Assembly: GCA_964523735.1 (NCBI GenBank)
Contig: CAZFYZ010000067.1
Location: forward strand, 1 to 20,157
DNA length: 20,157 nucleotides
DNA from: CAZFYZ01 sp964523735
GTDB lineage: Bacteria; Armatimonadota; UBA5829
Reading direction: 5' to 3'
Position 1 is the first letter of the stretch; the number at the start of each line of letters is the position of its first letter. Below are positions 6,815-15,277 of the stretch, one piece after another. A model generated the notes under the pieces. It worked only from the letters and a program-made list of their open reading frames with translations, was not told the origin of the DNA and searched no databases. The position numbers and the translations under genes are program-made.

Positions 6815-7807
6815 ATGCAAACAATTCTGCTGCGGGTAATACCGGTGGTTCTGCTGCCGGCCATCTTGATTCAAGGAGCACATTCAGCAGTGATTATAGA
6901 GAAGACCAACTACTCACACTACGGCGCCGTTACAAAGCTCAGTAACGGGACTATCGATGTCATGGTGACCACGGACGTGGGTCCGCGAGTCATCTTCTAC
7001 GGGTTCAGCGGCGGAAAGAACATGCTTGCCGAGCTTCCGCAGTCCGAACCGAACAAGACCAAGTGGGGTGATTGGCACGCCTATGGCGGCCACAGGCTCT
7101 GGACAGCGCCTGAGGGTATGCCGCGCAGTTACTACCCGGACAACTCACCAGTGAAGGTTACAGAAGTGCCTAACGGTGCCACTTTCACGGCGCCTGCCGA
7201 GGAACCAACGAGCGTGCAGAAGAAGATGACTGTAACGCTTGCCCTCGAGGGTGCGGGCGTCAAGATCGACCACGAAGTCACCAACATCGGAGAGTGGCCC
7301 GTGGAGTTCGCCGCATGGGCCCTTACCATCGTAAGGGGCGGCGGGACGACGATCTTCCCACAGGAACCGTTCAAGGCCCACGGCGAGGTGCTTTTGCCCG
7401 CGCGGCCGCTTACTCTGTGGAACTACACAGACATGTCTGATCCGCGTTGGACCTTCGGAAAGAAGCTCGTGCAGCTCAGAACGGATGCCGGAAGGGACTC
7501 GGCTCAGAAGGTCGGCGCTCTGGTAACTGCGGGCTGGGCATCCTATCTGCTGGAGGGCGATCTCTTCGTCAAGCGGTTCCCGTATATCGCCGGGGCAACT
7601 TACCCTGACTACGGCTGCAACTTCGAGACCTTCACCAAAGGCACGTTTATGGAAGTCGAGACTGTTGGACCCATTACCAAGCTTCAGCCCGGCGAGTCGG
7701 TAACGCACGACGAACGCTGGTTCCTTTTCAAGGACGTGAAGCCGGGTGCGGGCGAGGATGCGCTAGAAGCCGCAGTCGCACCGTTGGTTCAATCAACGGG
7801 GAAGTAG
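6815..7807 (+). CDS. Secreted DUF4380 domain protein
   Basis: Exported protein of 330 aa with a Sec signal peptide (about 1-25, hydrophobic core VIPVVLLPAILIQGA ending in HSA). The mature part matches what I recall of the DUF4380 family, whose members have a galactose-mutarotase-like beta-sandwich and unknown function. Visible family-like segments are DVGPRVIFYGFSGGKNML, WHAYGGHRLWTAPE (about 89-102), DHEVTNIGEWPVEFAAWALT and the late block GESVTHDERWFLF. The clustered His/Trp/Glu residues would suit carbohydrate binding or epimerisation (inference). The ATG follows AGGGGGAT by 4 nt. It faces the PEP-CTERM gene tail to tail over a shared hairpin. Confidence 0.75.
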   Translation: MQTILLRVIPVVLLPAILIQGAHSAVIIEKTNYSHYGAVTKLSNGTIDVMVTTDVGPRVIFYGFSGGKNMLAELPQSEPNKTKWGDWHAYGGHRLWTAPEGMPRSYYPDNSPVKVTEVPNGATFTAPAEEPTSVQKKMTVTLALEGAGVKIDHEVTNIGEWPVEFAAWALTIVRGGGTTIFPQEPFKAHGEVLLPARPLTLWNYTDMSDPRWTFGKKLVQLRTDAGRDSAQKVGALVTAGWASYLLEGDLFVKRFPYIAGATYPDYGCNFETFTKGTFMEVETVGPITKLQPGESVTHDERWFLFKDVKPGAGEDALEAAVAPLVQSTGK

Positions 7808-7817
7808 CGTCTAGATC

Positions 7818-7845
7818 AACCGGGAGCGCTTTAGCGTTCCCGGTT
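7818..7845. terminator. Bidirectional hairpin between convergent genes
   Basis: AACCGGGAGCGC (7818-7829) pairs with GCGTTCCCGGTT (7834-7845) across a TTTA loop: 12 bp with one G-U pair. It lies 10 nt after one stop codon and 5 nt before the other, so it can terminate both transcripts. No long T-run follows on either strand, so strict Rho-independent function is not certain. Confidence 0.7.
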
Positions 7846-7850
7846 CATAC

Positions 7851-8561
7851 CTATCCTCTTCGGTGTCTGAAAACTGCGCCTCCGCCAGCGAATGCAAGAA
7901 GCAGCGTTGCCATTGTTGTCGGCTCCGGGACATTGGGCGCCGCTGTACAGTGAGTGCCCACGCAGACGTTGTCGAACGCGGCATAGCCCGTGCACTCAAA
8001 CGCGACTGTCCAGGTGAGTTCCTCCCAGGCTGGTTGGGGCACGAGATCGAATGACCCTGTGACCCTCTTCCAGCCATACTCCAAATCCACGATCGTCTGG
8101 GTCGAGTCGGCGACCGATGCGGGAGATTCCGCGGCCTGCGTGAGAGTTGTCTCGGCCTTGACCTGGTAGAGGTCGAACTGATACCAGACGTGCTTGGTCC
8201 AGTCGCGTCGAGGGTCATTGCCAATAAGAAGATGCAGCTTCGCCTCACCCGGCTGCCCGTCAAAGAACCCGACGACTCCGTTGTGACCAAGAAACGTCGG
8301 CACCCACAGCAAGGGCTTAGAACCCTCAACTGACCAAGTGGCGCCGTCAAACCAACCCGGCGCGATCTGCAAATCCGCCTGTGGAGGCCACGTGTCGATC
8401 GAAAAGAGGTAAGCGAGGCTGACCGTGTCATTGTCAATCGATGCCCACCAATCGGGCGTGTTCGATTGAGCCTGTGCCGCCGAGGCCGCCATGAGGAGCC
8501 CGAGCGCGATCGCCAGTAACGCGCATGGTATCATATCTCGCCTTCCAGTTGAGTGGTTCAT
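7851..8561 (-). CDS. PEP-CTERM sorting-domain exported protein
   Basis: Cell-envelope protein of 236 aa. The start is the ATG at 8561, preceded by GGAGAG; longer in-frame starts would add a non-hydrophobic leader ahead of the signal peptide. Residues ~10-32 (MIPCALLAIALGLLMAASAA) are a signal peptide. The mature domain is Trp-rich with several Asp, resembling a carbohydrate-binding or beta-sandwich fold, and has Cys residues near the C-terminus (ECTGY, VCVGTHC). The tail is a textbook PEP-CTERM signal: VPEPTT, a hydrophobic stretch TMATLLLAFAGGGAVF, then RHRRG. Such proteins are recognised by an exosortase, usually encoded elsewhere, in organisms that make extracellular polysaccharide. The ligand is unknown. 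It is divergent from the DUF6785 gene. Confidence 0.85.
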   Translation of the reverse strand: MNHSTGRRDMIPCALLAIALGLLMAASAAQAQSNTPDWWASIDNDTVSLAYLFSIDTWPPQADLQIAPGWFDGATWSVEGSKPLLWVPTFLGHNGVVGFFDGQPGEAKLHLLIGNDPRRDWTKHVWYQFDLYQVKAETTLTQAAESPASVADSTQTIVDLEYGWKRVTGSFDLVPQPAWEELTWTVAFECTGYAAFDNVCVGTHCTAAPNVPEPTTMATLLLAFAGGGAVFRHRRG

Positions 8562-8726
8562 CCTAGTCTCTCCATTGTGATTTCCGGGTATGGCTCGTGC
8601 CCTGGCCACTAACGTAGAGGTAGTGCAAGAAACGTGCCAGTAGGGTGGGCCGGTGACAAGAGTGACGGGCAGCGGAACGGCGTTGACAAGATGGTAGTCA
8701 GCTAGGGCGCTGACGGGAATGCGCAT

Positions 8727-8755
8727 TTGACTGCATGATTCCCTTGGCGTATAGT
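8727..8755 (+). promoter_or_regulatory. Promoter for the DUF6785 membrane protein
   Basis: TTGACT (8727-8732), a 17-bp spacer and TATAGT (8750-8755). The predicted transcription start at about 8762 lies downstream of the first in-frame ATG (8735). That ATG therefore cannot be the start if this promoter is used, which favours a TTG start at 8783 or 8789. Confidence 0.65.
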
Positions 8756-8782
8756 AGAGCAAGAAAGACTTGGGGGGGTCGA

Positions 8783-10714
8783 TTGGACTTGAAGAATCGT
8801 GCCGGCAGCCGGTCCGGAGTCAGCCTGCGGGCGGTGATTATCGGACTGATACTCACGCCGATTAGCAGTTACTGGATCTTCATGACGGAGATCGTGCGTT
8901 ACCAGGGTATCCCCACGACGATCTCTCTATTCTACAGCTCCATCTTCATCCTTATCCTTTTGATTCTAGCGAATGGCCTCCTGCGTCGGCGCGCTCCACG
9001 ATACGTCTTGAGCCAGGGCGAGCTGATCACGATCTACGTGATGCTCAACATCAGCGCTGCACTGGTGTCCCACGATTCACTCCAGATCCTTGTCGCGATG
9101 ATGCCTTACGCGAGCCACTTCGCTACCCCCGAGAACAAGTGGCACACGTTGTTCGAGGGCAGGCTCCCCGACTGGCTCGTGGTCAAAGACCCGGAGTCGA
9201 TCAAGCACTTCTTCCAAGGGGGGAACCTCTACGACAAGGCCAACTACGGCCCCTGGGTAATTCCTGTACTGTGCTGGTCGGCATTCATCATCGTGCTGAT
9301 AGGTATGTTCCTGTGCATGAACGTGTTGCTGCGCAGACAGTGGACAGAGCGGGAGAAGCTCAGCTATCCACTCGTACAGTTGCCTCTGGACATGACCGAG
9401 GACGGGGCGCCACTCTTTAGGAACAAGCTGCTGTGGTGTGGGTTTGGCCTCGCGGCCGCGATCGATATCTTCAACGGTCTGGCGACACTCTACCCGTCCA
9501 TCCCCATGATCCCCATCAAGTGGGGCTTTGTGCCGTTTCTCAACAAGCCCTGGAGCTACGCGCGAGGCCTGGCGATCATGTTCTATCCATTCGGGACAGC
9601 TCTGGGCATGCTGCTCCCAGTCGATATGCTCTTCTCTTGCTGGTTCTTCTTCTGGTTCTGGAAGATCGAGCGAGTTGTGATTGCAATGCTTGGTTATGAT
9701 GCCAATCCCAACATGCCTTACGACGTGGAGCAGTCATCGGGTGCGTATCTGGCGGTCGCGGTCTTTGCGATCTACATGGCGCGGCATCATATCATCGATC
9801 TTGCCAAGCACTTCATCGGTGCGAAACCGATGGATGACAAGGACGAGCCCATTCGCTATCGCTCCGCCATATGGTTCATCATTCTCGGTTCCGCGTTCAT
9901 CGCGATTTTCAGCAGGAAGGCCGGCATGTCCACGGCGGTGCTGGTGCCGTTCTTTATCGTGTTCTTCGCGATGAGTATCGCTATTACCAGGATGCGAGCC
10001 GAGTTGGGCCCACCTGCACACGATTTGCATTTCGCCGGACCGGATCAGCTAATCGCAAACATTGCGGGACCCCGGGCGCTCGGTATCGATAACCTGAACG
10101 GGATGTCGCTTTTCTACTGGTTCAACCGCGCCTACCGCGCGCACGTGATGCCATTCCAGCTCGAAAGCTTCAAGATGGCCGAACGAGCTCGGATGAGCTA
10201 CAAGAGACTCTTCTGGGTGATGATGCTGTCTGGCGTGGTAGGGACGTTTGCTGGCTTCTGGGCGATCCTGCATCTGCTGTACCAGCATGGTGCCGCATCC
10301 TCGAGCATTGGGCCGCCGAATATCGTGATGGCGAACTTTGGGCCAGAGGCTTGGAATAGGATGAATGCCTGGGTCACGACACCCGTTCCGGTGGACCATG
10401 GTCGTATAGTCGCGCTGATGACGGGATTCGGGATCACATCCGCTCTTTACGCTCTGAGGACCAGCATTCCTTGGTTCCCATTCCACCCCGTCGGGTTCGC
10501 GGTGTCAAATAGCTGGTCTATGGGCATGCTGTGGATGCCGCTGACGATTGCGTGGATCACGAAGCTCTTGATCCTGCGCTACGGCGGCCTAAGGCTCTAT
10601 CGCCATACATTGCCGTTCTTCCTGGGGATCATCCTTGGCGAGTGCGTGATCGGCAGCCTGTGGACGATATGGGGGATTTCGATGCACGTGCCGTCATACT
10701 CGTTCTGGCCGTAG
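8783..10714 (+). CDS. Large polytopic membrane protein, DUF6785 family
   Basis: Integral membrane protein of about 643 aa with roughly a dozen hydrophobic helices, beginning with VIIGLILTPISSYWIF near residue 18-35. I recognise it as the DUF6785/DUF6784 type seen in Armatimonadota, Planctomycetes and Verrucomicrobia, of unknown function. Visible segments include RRAPRYVLSQGELITIYVML, a soluble loop of about 50 residues (FATPENKWHTLFEGRLPDWL), LRRQWTEREKLSYPLVQLPL and RMRAELGPPAHDLHFAGPDQL. Transport or polysaccharide export are conceivable but unproven. TTG 8783 is preferred because a poly-G stretch (8772-8778) can pair with 16S rRNA and the promoter excludes ATG 8735; TTG 8789 is also possible. 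It stands alone, followed by an intergenic repeat. Confidence 0.75.
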   Translation: MDLKNRAGSRSGVSLRAVIIGLILTPISSYWIFMTEIVRYQGIPTTISLFYSSIFILILLILANGLLRRRAPRYVLSQGELITIYVMLNISAALVSHDSLQILVAMMPYASHFATPENKWHTLFEGRLPDWLVVKDPESIKHFFQGGNLYDKANYGPWVIPVLCWSAFIIVLIGMFLCMNVLLRRQWTEREKLSYPLVQLPLDMTEDGAPLFRNKLLWCGFGLAAAIDIFNGLATLYPSIPMIPIKWGFVPFLNKPWSYARGLAIMFYPFGTALGMLLPVDMLFSCWFFFWFWKIERVVIAMLGYDANPNMPYDVEQSSGAYLAVAVFAIYMARHHIIDLAKHFIGAKPMDDKDEPIRYRSAIWFIILGSAFIAIFSRKAGMSTAVLVPFFIVFFAMSIAITRMRAELGPPAHDLHFAGPDQLIANIAGPRALGIDNLNGMSLFYWFNRAYRAHVMPFQLESFKMAERARMSYKRLFWVMMLSGVVGTFAGFWAILHLLYQHGAASSSIGPPNIVMANFGPEAWNRMNAWVTTPVPVDHGRIVALMTGFGITSALYALRTSIPWFPFHPVGFAVSNSWSMGMLWMPLTIAWITKLLILRYGGLRLYRHTLPFFLGIILGECVIGSLWTIWGISMHVPSYSFWP

Positions 10715-10730
10715 ATGCCGTTGCGATAGT

Positions 10731-10807
10731 GTTGTAGCGGGCGTCTCCGACGCCCGTTGGAGGCATCGGAGACGCCCGTTGGAGGCGTCGGAGACGCCAA
10801 CTACAAC
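10731..10807. repeat. Composite intergenic palindrome with 22-nt tandem units
   Basis: The outer arms GTTGTAG..GGCGTCTCCGACGCC (10731-10754) and GGCGTCGGAGACGCC..CTACAAC (10784-10807) are reverse complements over 24 nt with two mismatches. The centre and right arm contain two tandem 22-nt copies (10755-10776 and 10777-10798) differing at one base, each itself partly palindromic (GGCGTC/GACGCC). It probably forms a stable hairpin between the DUF6785 gene and the next operon and could end transcription. It looks like a dispersed genomic repeat. Confidence 0.75.
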
Positions 10808-10841
10808 TGCGGATCGCGGGGAGTGCCAGCCGCAGATGCCG

Positions 10842-10871
10842 TTGACAGTCGAGCTTGCACTGGGGTATCAT
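10842..10871 (+). promoter_or_regulatory. Promoter of the hydrolase-tatD-MoxR operon
   Basis: TTGACA (10842-10847), an 18-bp spacer and TATCAT (10866-10871). The start of transcription would be near 10878, leaving a leader of about 32-41 nt before the hydrolase start. The -10 sequence is identical to those at 4717 and 19562. Confidence 0.7.
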
Positions 10872-10909
10872 GAACGCGGGCGGGAAGAGATGCAACTAAC
10901 GGTCCAGAG

Positions 10910-11698
10910 GTGGCTTCGTTGCCGAGCGTTGACATTGACGGCGTGCGCGTCAACTACACCGACATTGGCTCTGGAGTCGCCGTCGTGTTCCTCCCCGGAC
11001 CGTGCGGCTCCAAGGAATGGTTCTGCTACCAGTCTGCCGGGCTCTCCGACCATTACCGCGTGATCTGCTGCGACCTGCGACGCGGGCGCGGCGAACTCTC
11101 CCTTGATATACTCGCCGATGACGTGCGTCGGCTTCTTGTTGCCCTGAGGCTGACCGACGCTGTCGTTGCAGGGCACTCGCTGGGCGGGATGATCGCTCTT
11201 CAGTTCGCTGCCACTTGCCCCGAACGATGCCTGGCAGCTATCGTATCCTCCACTAGCCCTTTCTACCACGGCGTGCGAAATGACCAACTGCATCAAGACC
11301 TTGTGCTCTGCGAGCCTGAGTCCCAGGGCTTCTGGTCGAAGCTCTGGCAGCGTTTTGTTGGTGGAAGTGACAGATGTCCGTCCCTCCCTGACCCACTGGA
11401 CTACCTCGCGCGCAACAACGGCGGGATCGACCGGGCAAGCTTGGCTGAGCGTCTCTCCCTGATGGGTCGCGCTGATCTAACTCCTGTGCTTGGCCGAGTA
11501 CAGGTGCCGACGCTGGTGGTTGCGGGGTCAGAAGAACTGCCCTACGTCCTGGCTGGCGCGCAGACGCTGGACGAGGAACTGCCTGACTCATCGATAGAGA
11601 TCATCGAGGGCGCCGACCAGTTTCATTTCTACCTCCATCACGACCTCTTCAATGCCGCGGTCGCCGACTTCCTGATGCATAAGGTCGCCAGGCTCTGA
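10910..11698 (+). CDS. Alpha/beta-hydrolase fold protein with altered catalytic residues
   Basis: Cytosolic alpha/beta hydrolase of 262 aa. Nucleophile elbow GHSLGG has Ser90; VPTLVVAG is strand 6. Several positions differ from the family: the oxyanion HG motif is replaced by FLPGPCGS, the segment after DLR is shortened to RRGRGELSLDILADD, and GAGH, carrying the catalytic His, appears as GADQFHF with Gln237 in its place and His239 two residues on. The enzyme may use His239 or be weakly active. GTG 10910 has no well-spaced RBS; TTG 10919 follows AGAGGTGG by 5 nt and may be the real start. It is the first gene of the operon and its stop overlaps the tatD start (TGATG). The substrate is unknown. 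Confidence 0.8.
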   Translation: MASLPSVDIDGVRVNYTDIGSGVAVVFLPGPCGSKEWFCYQSAGLSDHYRVICCDLRRGRGELSLDILADDVRRLLVALRLTDAVVAGHSLGGMIALQFAATCPERCLAAIVSSTSPFYHGVRNDQLHQDLVLCEPESQGFWSKLWQRFVGGSDRCPSLPDPLDYLARNNGGIDRASLAERLSLMGRADLTPVLGRVQVPTLVVAGSEELPYVLAGAQTLDEELPDSSIEIIEGADQFHFYLHHDLFNAAVADFLMHKVARL

Positions 11699-12459
11699 TG
11701 ATCGACACCCATGCGCATCTTAACGACGAGAAGTTCGCGGGTGATCTGGATCAGGTCATCGAGCGGGCACTGGCTGCGAGCGTCACGCGGACCGTGGTCT
11801 GCGGCTACGATCTCTCGTCCAGCAAAGCCGCGGTCGAGATGGCAGGCCGCTATGATCCTGTCTACGCAACAGTCGGACTCCATCCGCACGACGCCAAGCA
11901 CCTTGGCCCAGACACGATCTCCGAGATAGAGGAACTCTCGCACGCGGCGAAAGTCATAGCAATAGGAGAGATCGGCCTCGACTTTCACTACAACTTCAGC
12001 CCGCCAGAGGATCAGCACAGAGCGTTCGAGGCTCAACTGGAGTTGGCCGAGCGTGTGAAGCTGCCGGTCGTAGTTCACAGCCGTGAGTCAAATGACGAGG
12101 CTTTGCAGGTAATCAAATCGGCGGGGGCGAATATCGTTGGGTGCGTGTTCCACTACTTCTCAGGTGATGAGAACTTCGCGCGACAGGTTCTTGACGAAGG
12201 ATTCTACGTAGGCATCGACGGGCCTGTTACGTACAAGAAGTCCGATATGCAGCGGCGGGTAGTCGACATGACGCCTTTGGACCGGCTGCTCATCGAGACT
12301 GACTGCCCATATCTCGCGCCGGTTCCGCACAGGGGAAGGCGCAACGAACCCGCCTATGTGGCTCTTGTCGCAGAGGAAATTGCTCGAGTCAAGGGTCTGC
12401 CGGTGGCCGATATCGATCGCGCCACAACTGAGAACGCCGAGCGCTTATTCAGGTTCTGA
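11698..12459 (+). CDS. tatD: TatD-family metal-dependent deoxyribonuclease
   Basis: Amidohydrolase-fold TIM-barrel nuclease of 253 aa, the normal length for the family; it is a 3'-5' DNase in the E. coli relative. All expected metal ligands are present: DTHAHL (His5, His7), GEIGLDFHY (Glu91), VVVHSRE (His127), VFHYFSG (His152) and ETDCPYLAP (Asp202), followed by the family tail RGRRNEPAYV. The ATG overlaps the upstream stop by one base, indicating translational coupling with the hydrolase. Members of this family are also named YcfH/YabD, and substrate assignments vary. Identification is firm; its functional link to the envelope genes downstream is not evident. Confidence 0.93.
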   Translation: MIDTHAHLNDEKFAGDLDQVIERALAASVTRTVVCGYDLSSSKAAVEMAGRYDPVYATVGLHPHDAKHLGPDTISEIEELSHAAKVIAIGEIGLDFHYNFSPPEDQHRAFEAQLELAERVKLPVVVHSRESNDEALQVIKSAGANIVGCVFHYFSGDENFARQVLDEGFYVGIDGPVTYKKSDMQRRVVDMTPLDRLLIETDCPYLAPVPHRGRRNEPAYVALVAEEIARVKGLPVADIDRATTENAERLFRF

Positions 12460-12474
12460 CACGGGAGGCATTTG

Positions 12475-13575
12475 ATGCTGAAGGATCTACACGGTCGTCT
12501 ACGTCCGATGGGGTTCACGGACATTCTGGATGAGGCGATTGAGATCTACAAGAGCAACTTCGTTCTGTTGTCGGGTGTGGCCGGGGCCATCTACGTGCCC
12601 TATGCGATCATATCCGGTCTTCTGAAAAGGCCTGGGGAGCAGAGTGTCGCCGCCTATGTGGGCACCTTTGTGGACGCAATCATAGCCGTGCTGATTAGCT
12701 CCATCATCACTGGCGCGCTGACATTTGCGATTTCCGAGCGCTACCTTGGCCGTCAGGCGACAGTTGGCGGGTCCTATAAGAGGGTGTTCAGCCAGGGAGT
12801 CTTCTGGCGACTCATCGGAGCATTGCTGCTTAAGACTGTGATCACTGCTGGACCCGTCTTTGTTGGGGCCGCGATCGTTGGCGTTGGGGCTGCGCTAGGG
12901 GTCGCCAGCGGCGGCACTGCGGCTGGCATCGCGCTCATCGTCCTTGGCGTGGTACTCGTTCTGGCTGGGGCTGGATTCGCGGTGTGGATCGCCGTGAAGC
13001 TTACGATCGTGGAGCCGGCGTTGCTCCTGGAGGACTTGGGAGTTGGCAAGGCAATATCCCGAAGCTGGCAGTTGCTCAACAACAACTTCTGGACTGCGTT
13101 CGGCCTGGTGCTTGTGACGGGGGTCATCGTGGCGATTGTAGCCGGGCTTCTTGCCGCGCCGGCGTCAGTCATGATTGCTGCCAAAGTCGCGCGAAGTCTC
13201 GATGTTGGGTGGGGCCTCCGAGCGCTCAACGTGATACTCACCGGCGTGGCCCACATCCTCACGACGCCGATCATGTCGATCGTCTATATCCTTGTCTATT
13301 ACGATATGCGCATTCGTAAAGAGGGCTTCGACCTGCAGCTTCTGGCGATGGAGTTGGACGCAAAGTCTCGAGGGTTTGCTGGCGCGGGTGGCTACGCGCT
13401 TCCTCAGGAGTCCCCGGCTCCCGCGGCTGAGCGGAACCCCTACTATGCGCCTCAGAGCAGCGATCAGGCATATTACTCGCAGGCTCCGGCCCCAGAACAA
13501 AGCGAAGTCACTGAACCGCCGGCAGCGCAAGACGGTTCCGCGCAGCCCCCGGCCGAGAATGAGGAGCCGCAGTGA
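12475..13575 (+). CDS. Polytopic membrane protein with GPDPase_memb-like region
   Basis: Integral membrane protein of 366 aa. A cytosolic N-terminal stretch (RPMGFTDILDEAIEIYKSNF) leads into about six hydrophobic segments between residues 30 and 275. Next comes the motif YYDMRIRKEGFDLQLLA (about 275-291), which I associate with membrane proteins annotated as glycerophosphoryl diester phosphodiesterase membrane domain; no phosphodiesterase domain is present. Residues ~300-366 are a Pro/Ala/Tyr-rich low-complexity tail. The start is ATG 12475, 6 nt after GGGAGG (an adjacent TTG at 12472 is less well placed). It is 15 nt after tatD and overlaps the DUF4129 gene by 4 nt. In DUF4129/MoxR loci this type of protein is a usual neighbour, presumably part of a membrane complex (inference). 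Confidence 0.75.
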   Translation: MLKDLHGRLRPMGFTDILDEAIEIYKSNFVLLSGVAGAIYVPYAIISGLLKRPGEQSVAAYVGTFVDAIIAVLISSIITGALTFAISERYLGRQATVGGSYKRVFSQGVFWRLIGALLLKTVITAGPVFVGAAIVGVGAALGVASGGTAAGIALIVLGVVLVLAGAGFAVWIAVKLTIVEPALLLEDLGVGKAISRSWQLLNNNFWTAFGLVLVTGVIVAIVAGLLAAPASVMIAAKVARSLDVGWGLRALNVILTGVAHILTTPIMSIVYILVYYDMRIRKEGFDLQLLAMELDAKSRGFAGAGGYALPQESPAPAAERNPYYAPQSSDQAYYSQAPAPEQSEVTEPPAAQDGSAQPPAENEEPQ

Positions 13576-14258
13576 GGCTCTGGCTCAGCGCCATATTGGT
13601 GTTTCTGGCGACTGCATCTTGTGTAGCAGCCGAGAAGAGCGAGCGCATCAGCCGGGAGATCGGCGACATTCTCGCCCAGCCCGAGTACAACCGCAGCTTT
13701 TCCACGGGCGAGATAAGCAAGTTCTGGCAAGCCGTTCTGAAAGCACTCGGGCGCTTCCTCTCGTGGCTTACCGAGCTCCTCTCGACAGGCGATAGTGTGG
13801 CGGGCAGGCTCGCGTCGATCATCTTCGCAAGCCTCGTTGTCCTGGCGTTTCTGGTGCTGCTTGCGTTTGTGATCAGGAGGCTGATTCGCACTCCATCTGG
13901 TCGGGTTGAGGACGATGTTGAGATCGATGCCTACGCAATCCCCTCTCCTCGGCCCCTGATGAAGCAGGCGGAGCGATTGGCAAAGGCTGGCGATTTCCGA
14001 GGAGCCTTCCGCTGCGCGTACCTGGCCTCGATCGTCTATCTCGACGAGATAGGCGCTGTTCGATATGAACGCAGCCGCACCAATTGGGAGTACCTGCGCG
14101 AACTCGGCGAACGCGGCCACGAATCAATTCGAGGAGACCTCAAGCCGCTCACTCTCGATTTCGACCGCAAGTTCTATGGTCGGGAGCAGTGCCAGGAGGC
14201 GGACTACCTGCGCGCGGTAGACGTGTTCAGGAAGCTATCGGCGGAGGCTAGGGCTTGA
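13572..14258 (+). CDS. DUF4129 domain membrane protein
   Basis: Membrane protein of 228 aa. A signal peptide (1-20, ILVFLATASCVAA) gives an extracytoplasmic region of about 60 residues. A transmembrane helix (about 80-102) precedes a cytosolic helical domain with the DUF4129 pattern: RLAKAGDFRGAFRCAYLASI, TNWEYLREL (160-168), then FDRKFYGRE near 187-195. The GTG start overlaps the preceding stop as GTGA and follows GAGGAG by 5 nt; the end overlaps the next gene. DUF4129 proteins regularly neighbour MoxR ATPases and DUF58 proteins and are thought to act with them at the membrane, but no biochemical role is established. Confidence 0.82.
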   Translation: MRLWLSAILVFLATASCVAAEKSERISREIGDILAQPEYNRSFSTGEISKFWQAVLKALGRFLSWLTELLSTGDSVAGRLASIIFASLVVLAFLVLLAFVIRRLIRTPSGRVEDDVEIDAYAIPSPRPLMKQAERLAKAGDFRGAFRCAYLASIVYLDEIGAVRYERSRTNWEYLRELGERGHESIRGDLKPLTLDFDRKFYGREQCQEADYLRAVDVFRKLSAEARA

Positions 14259-15277
14259 GACGGCGCAAGGACATCTGGTTCCTCCTCTTCCTTTTCGTCC
14301 TGCTCTTCGTGGGGGGTATCTGGTCTGTCGTGCCTCAGTCCAACAGGGAGGACAGGATCAGCAGCACCTACAACCCGGACCCCAACGGCGTGAAGGCCTT
14401 CTACACACTCTTGGGAGAGCGTCTGGGCTACAGTGTTGGTCGACTTGAGCAGCCTCTGACCGATATTCCGAAGTCAGCGCGTGTGCTGATCATCGTCCAG
14501 CCTCAGGACGAAGACCCTGACACGCCGGAGTTCTTCCAGTCGGGCTACATCGACGACGAGCAGAGCCGTGCCCTGCGTGACTGGGTCAAGCGCGGCGGGA
14601 CTGTGATGTTCTACTCAGACAACCTCAAAGGCGTGCCTGCGGCTTTCGGCTCTGACCAGAAGATCGGGCGGGGGTGGGTCCATGCCGTCAACTCCCGAAA
14701 GTCGATCACAAACCGAGGAATGAGGGACGCCTCGAACGCGGTCGAAATCGTGAGGAAGATAGAAAGACACGCAAGCAAGAATGACCTGATCCTCTTTGAT
14801 GAGTATCACCACGGATATAGCAGTGGCGACTCGTTCTGGAGTCAAATCAGCAGGCAGGTGTGGATCGCTATGGGGATCGTGCTGCTGTCGGCCGCATTGC
14901 TGTGCTTCACCTACGGCCGCCGATTCGGCGCCATCCGCGAACTGCCAAAGGAGACGACGCTTCGACCGGGCTTCGAGTTCGTGAGGTCGGCGGGCAGGCT
15001 CTATGAGCGCTCGGGAGCTTCGGACCTGGCAGCCGAGATGCTCTGCAGGTCGTTCAAACGCAGGCTCTGCGCAAAGCTTGGGCTGCCATCAGATGCAGCG
15101 TCGGAGACAATAGTGCCCCGCCTGACTCCCGAAATCGGCGCTCGCGTTTCGGTTGTGCTTTCCACGTGCCGAGGCTACGCTGCAGGACAAAAGCCGAGCA
15201 AGCACGAACTTCTTGAGGTAGCAAGTCAAATACACGAGCTTGAACAGGAGCTGCGCCTTGGCAGAATCGATGCCTGA
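14255..15277 (+). CDS. DUF4350 domain membrane protein
   Basis: Membrane protein of 340 aa with an N-terminal helix (about 7-27) and a second helix (about 203-220). Between them is an extracytoplasmic Rossmann-like domain typical of DUF4350: NPDPNGVKAFYTLL, VLIIVQPQDE, LRDWVKRGGTVMFYSDN and FDEYHHGY (181-188). The C-terminal cytosolic part (PKETTLRPGFEFVRSAGRLYE) resembles the DUF4129 partner domain. The start is TTG 14255, overlapping the upstream stop as TTGA and preceded by GGAGG at 7 nt. It belongs to the same translationally coupled block as the DUF4129 and MoxR genes. The name reflects family membership only. Confidence 0.82.
   Translation: MRRRKDIWFLLFLFVLLFVGGIWSVVPQSNREDRISSTYNPDPNGVKAFYTLLGERLGYSVGRLEQPLTDIPKSARVLIIVQPQDEDPDTPEFFQSGYIDDEQSRALRDWVKRGGTVMFYSDNLKGVPAAFGSDQKIGRGWVHAVNSRKSITNRGMRDASNAVEIVRKIERHASKNDLILFDEYHHGYSSGDSFWSQISRQVWIAMGIVLLSAALLCFTYGRRFGAIRELPKETTLRPGFEFVRSAGRLYERSGASDLAAEMLCRSFKRRLCAKLGLPSDAASETIVPRLTPEIGARVSVVLSTCRGYAAGQKPSKHELLEVASQIHELEQELRLGRIDA

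Noticed and set aside
8683..8712. TTGACA at 8683 as a promoter
   Set aside because: No acceptable -10 box occurs at 16-18 bp; the promoter at 8727 is better.
8735..8782. ATG 8735 as start of the DUF6785 protein
   Set aside because: It lies between the -35 and -10 boxes of the only good promoter, and the added residues are not hydrophobic or family-like.
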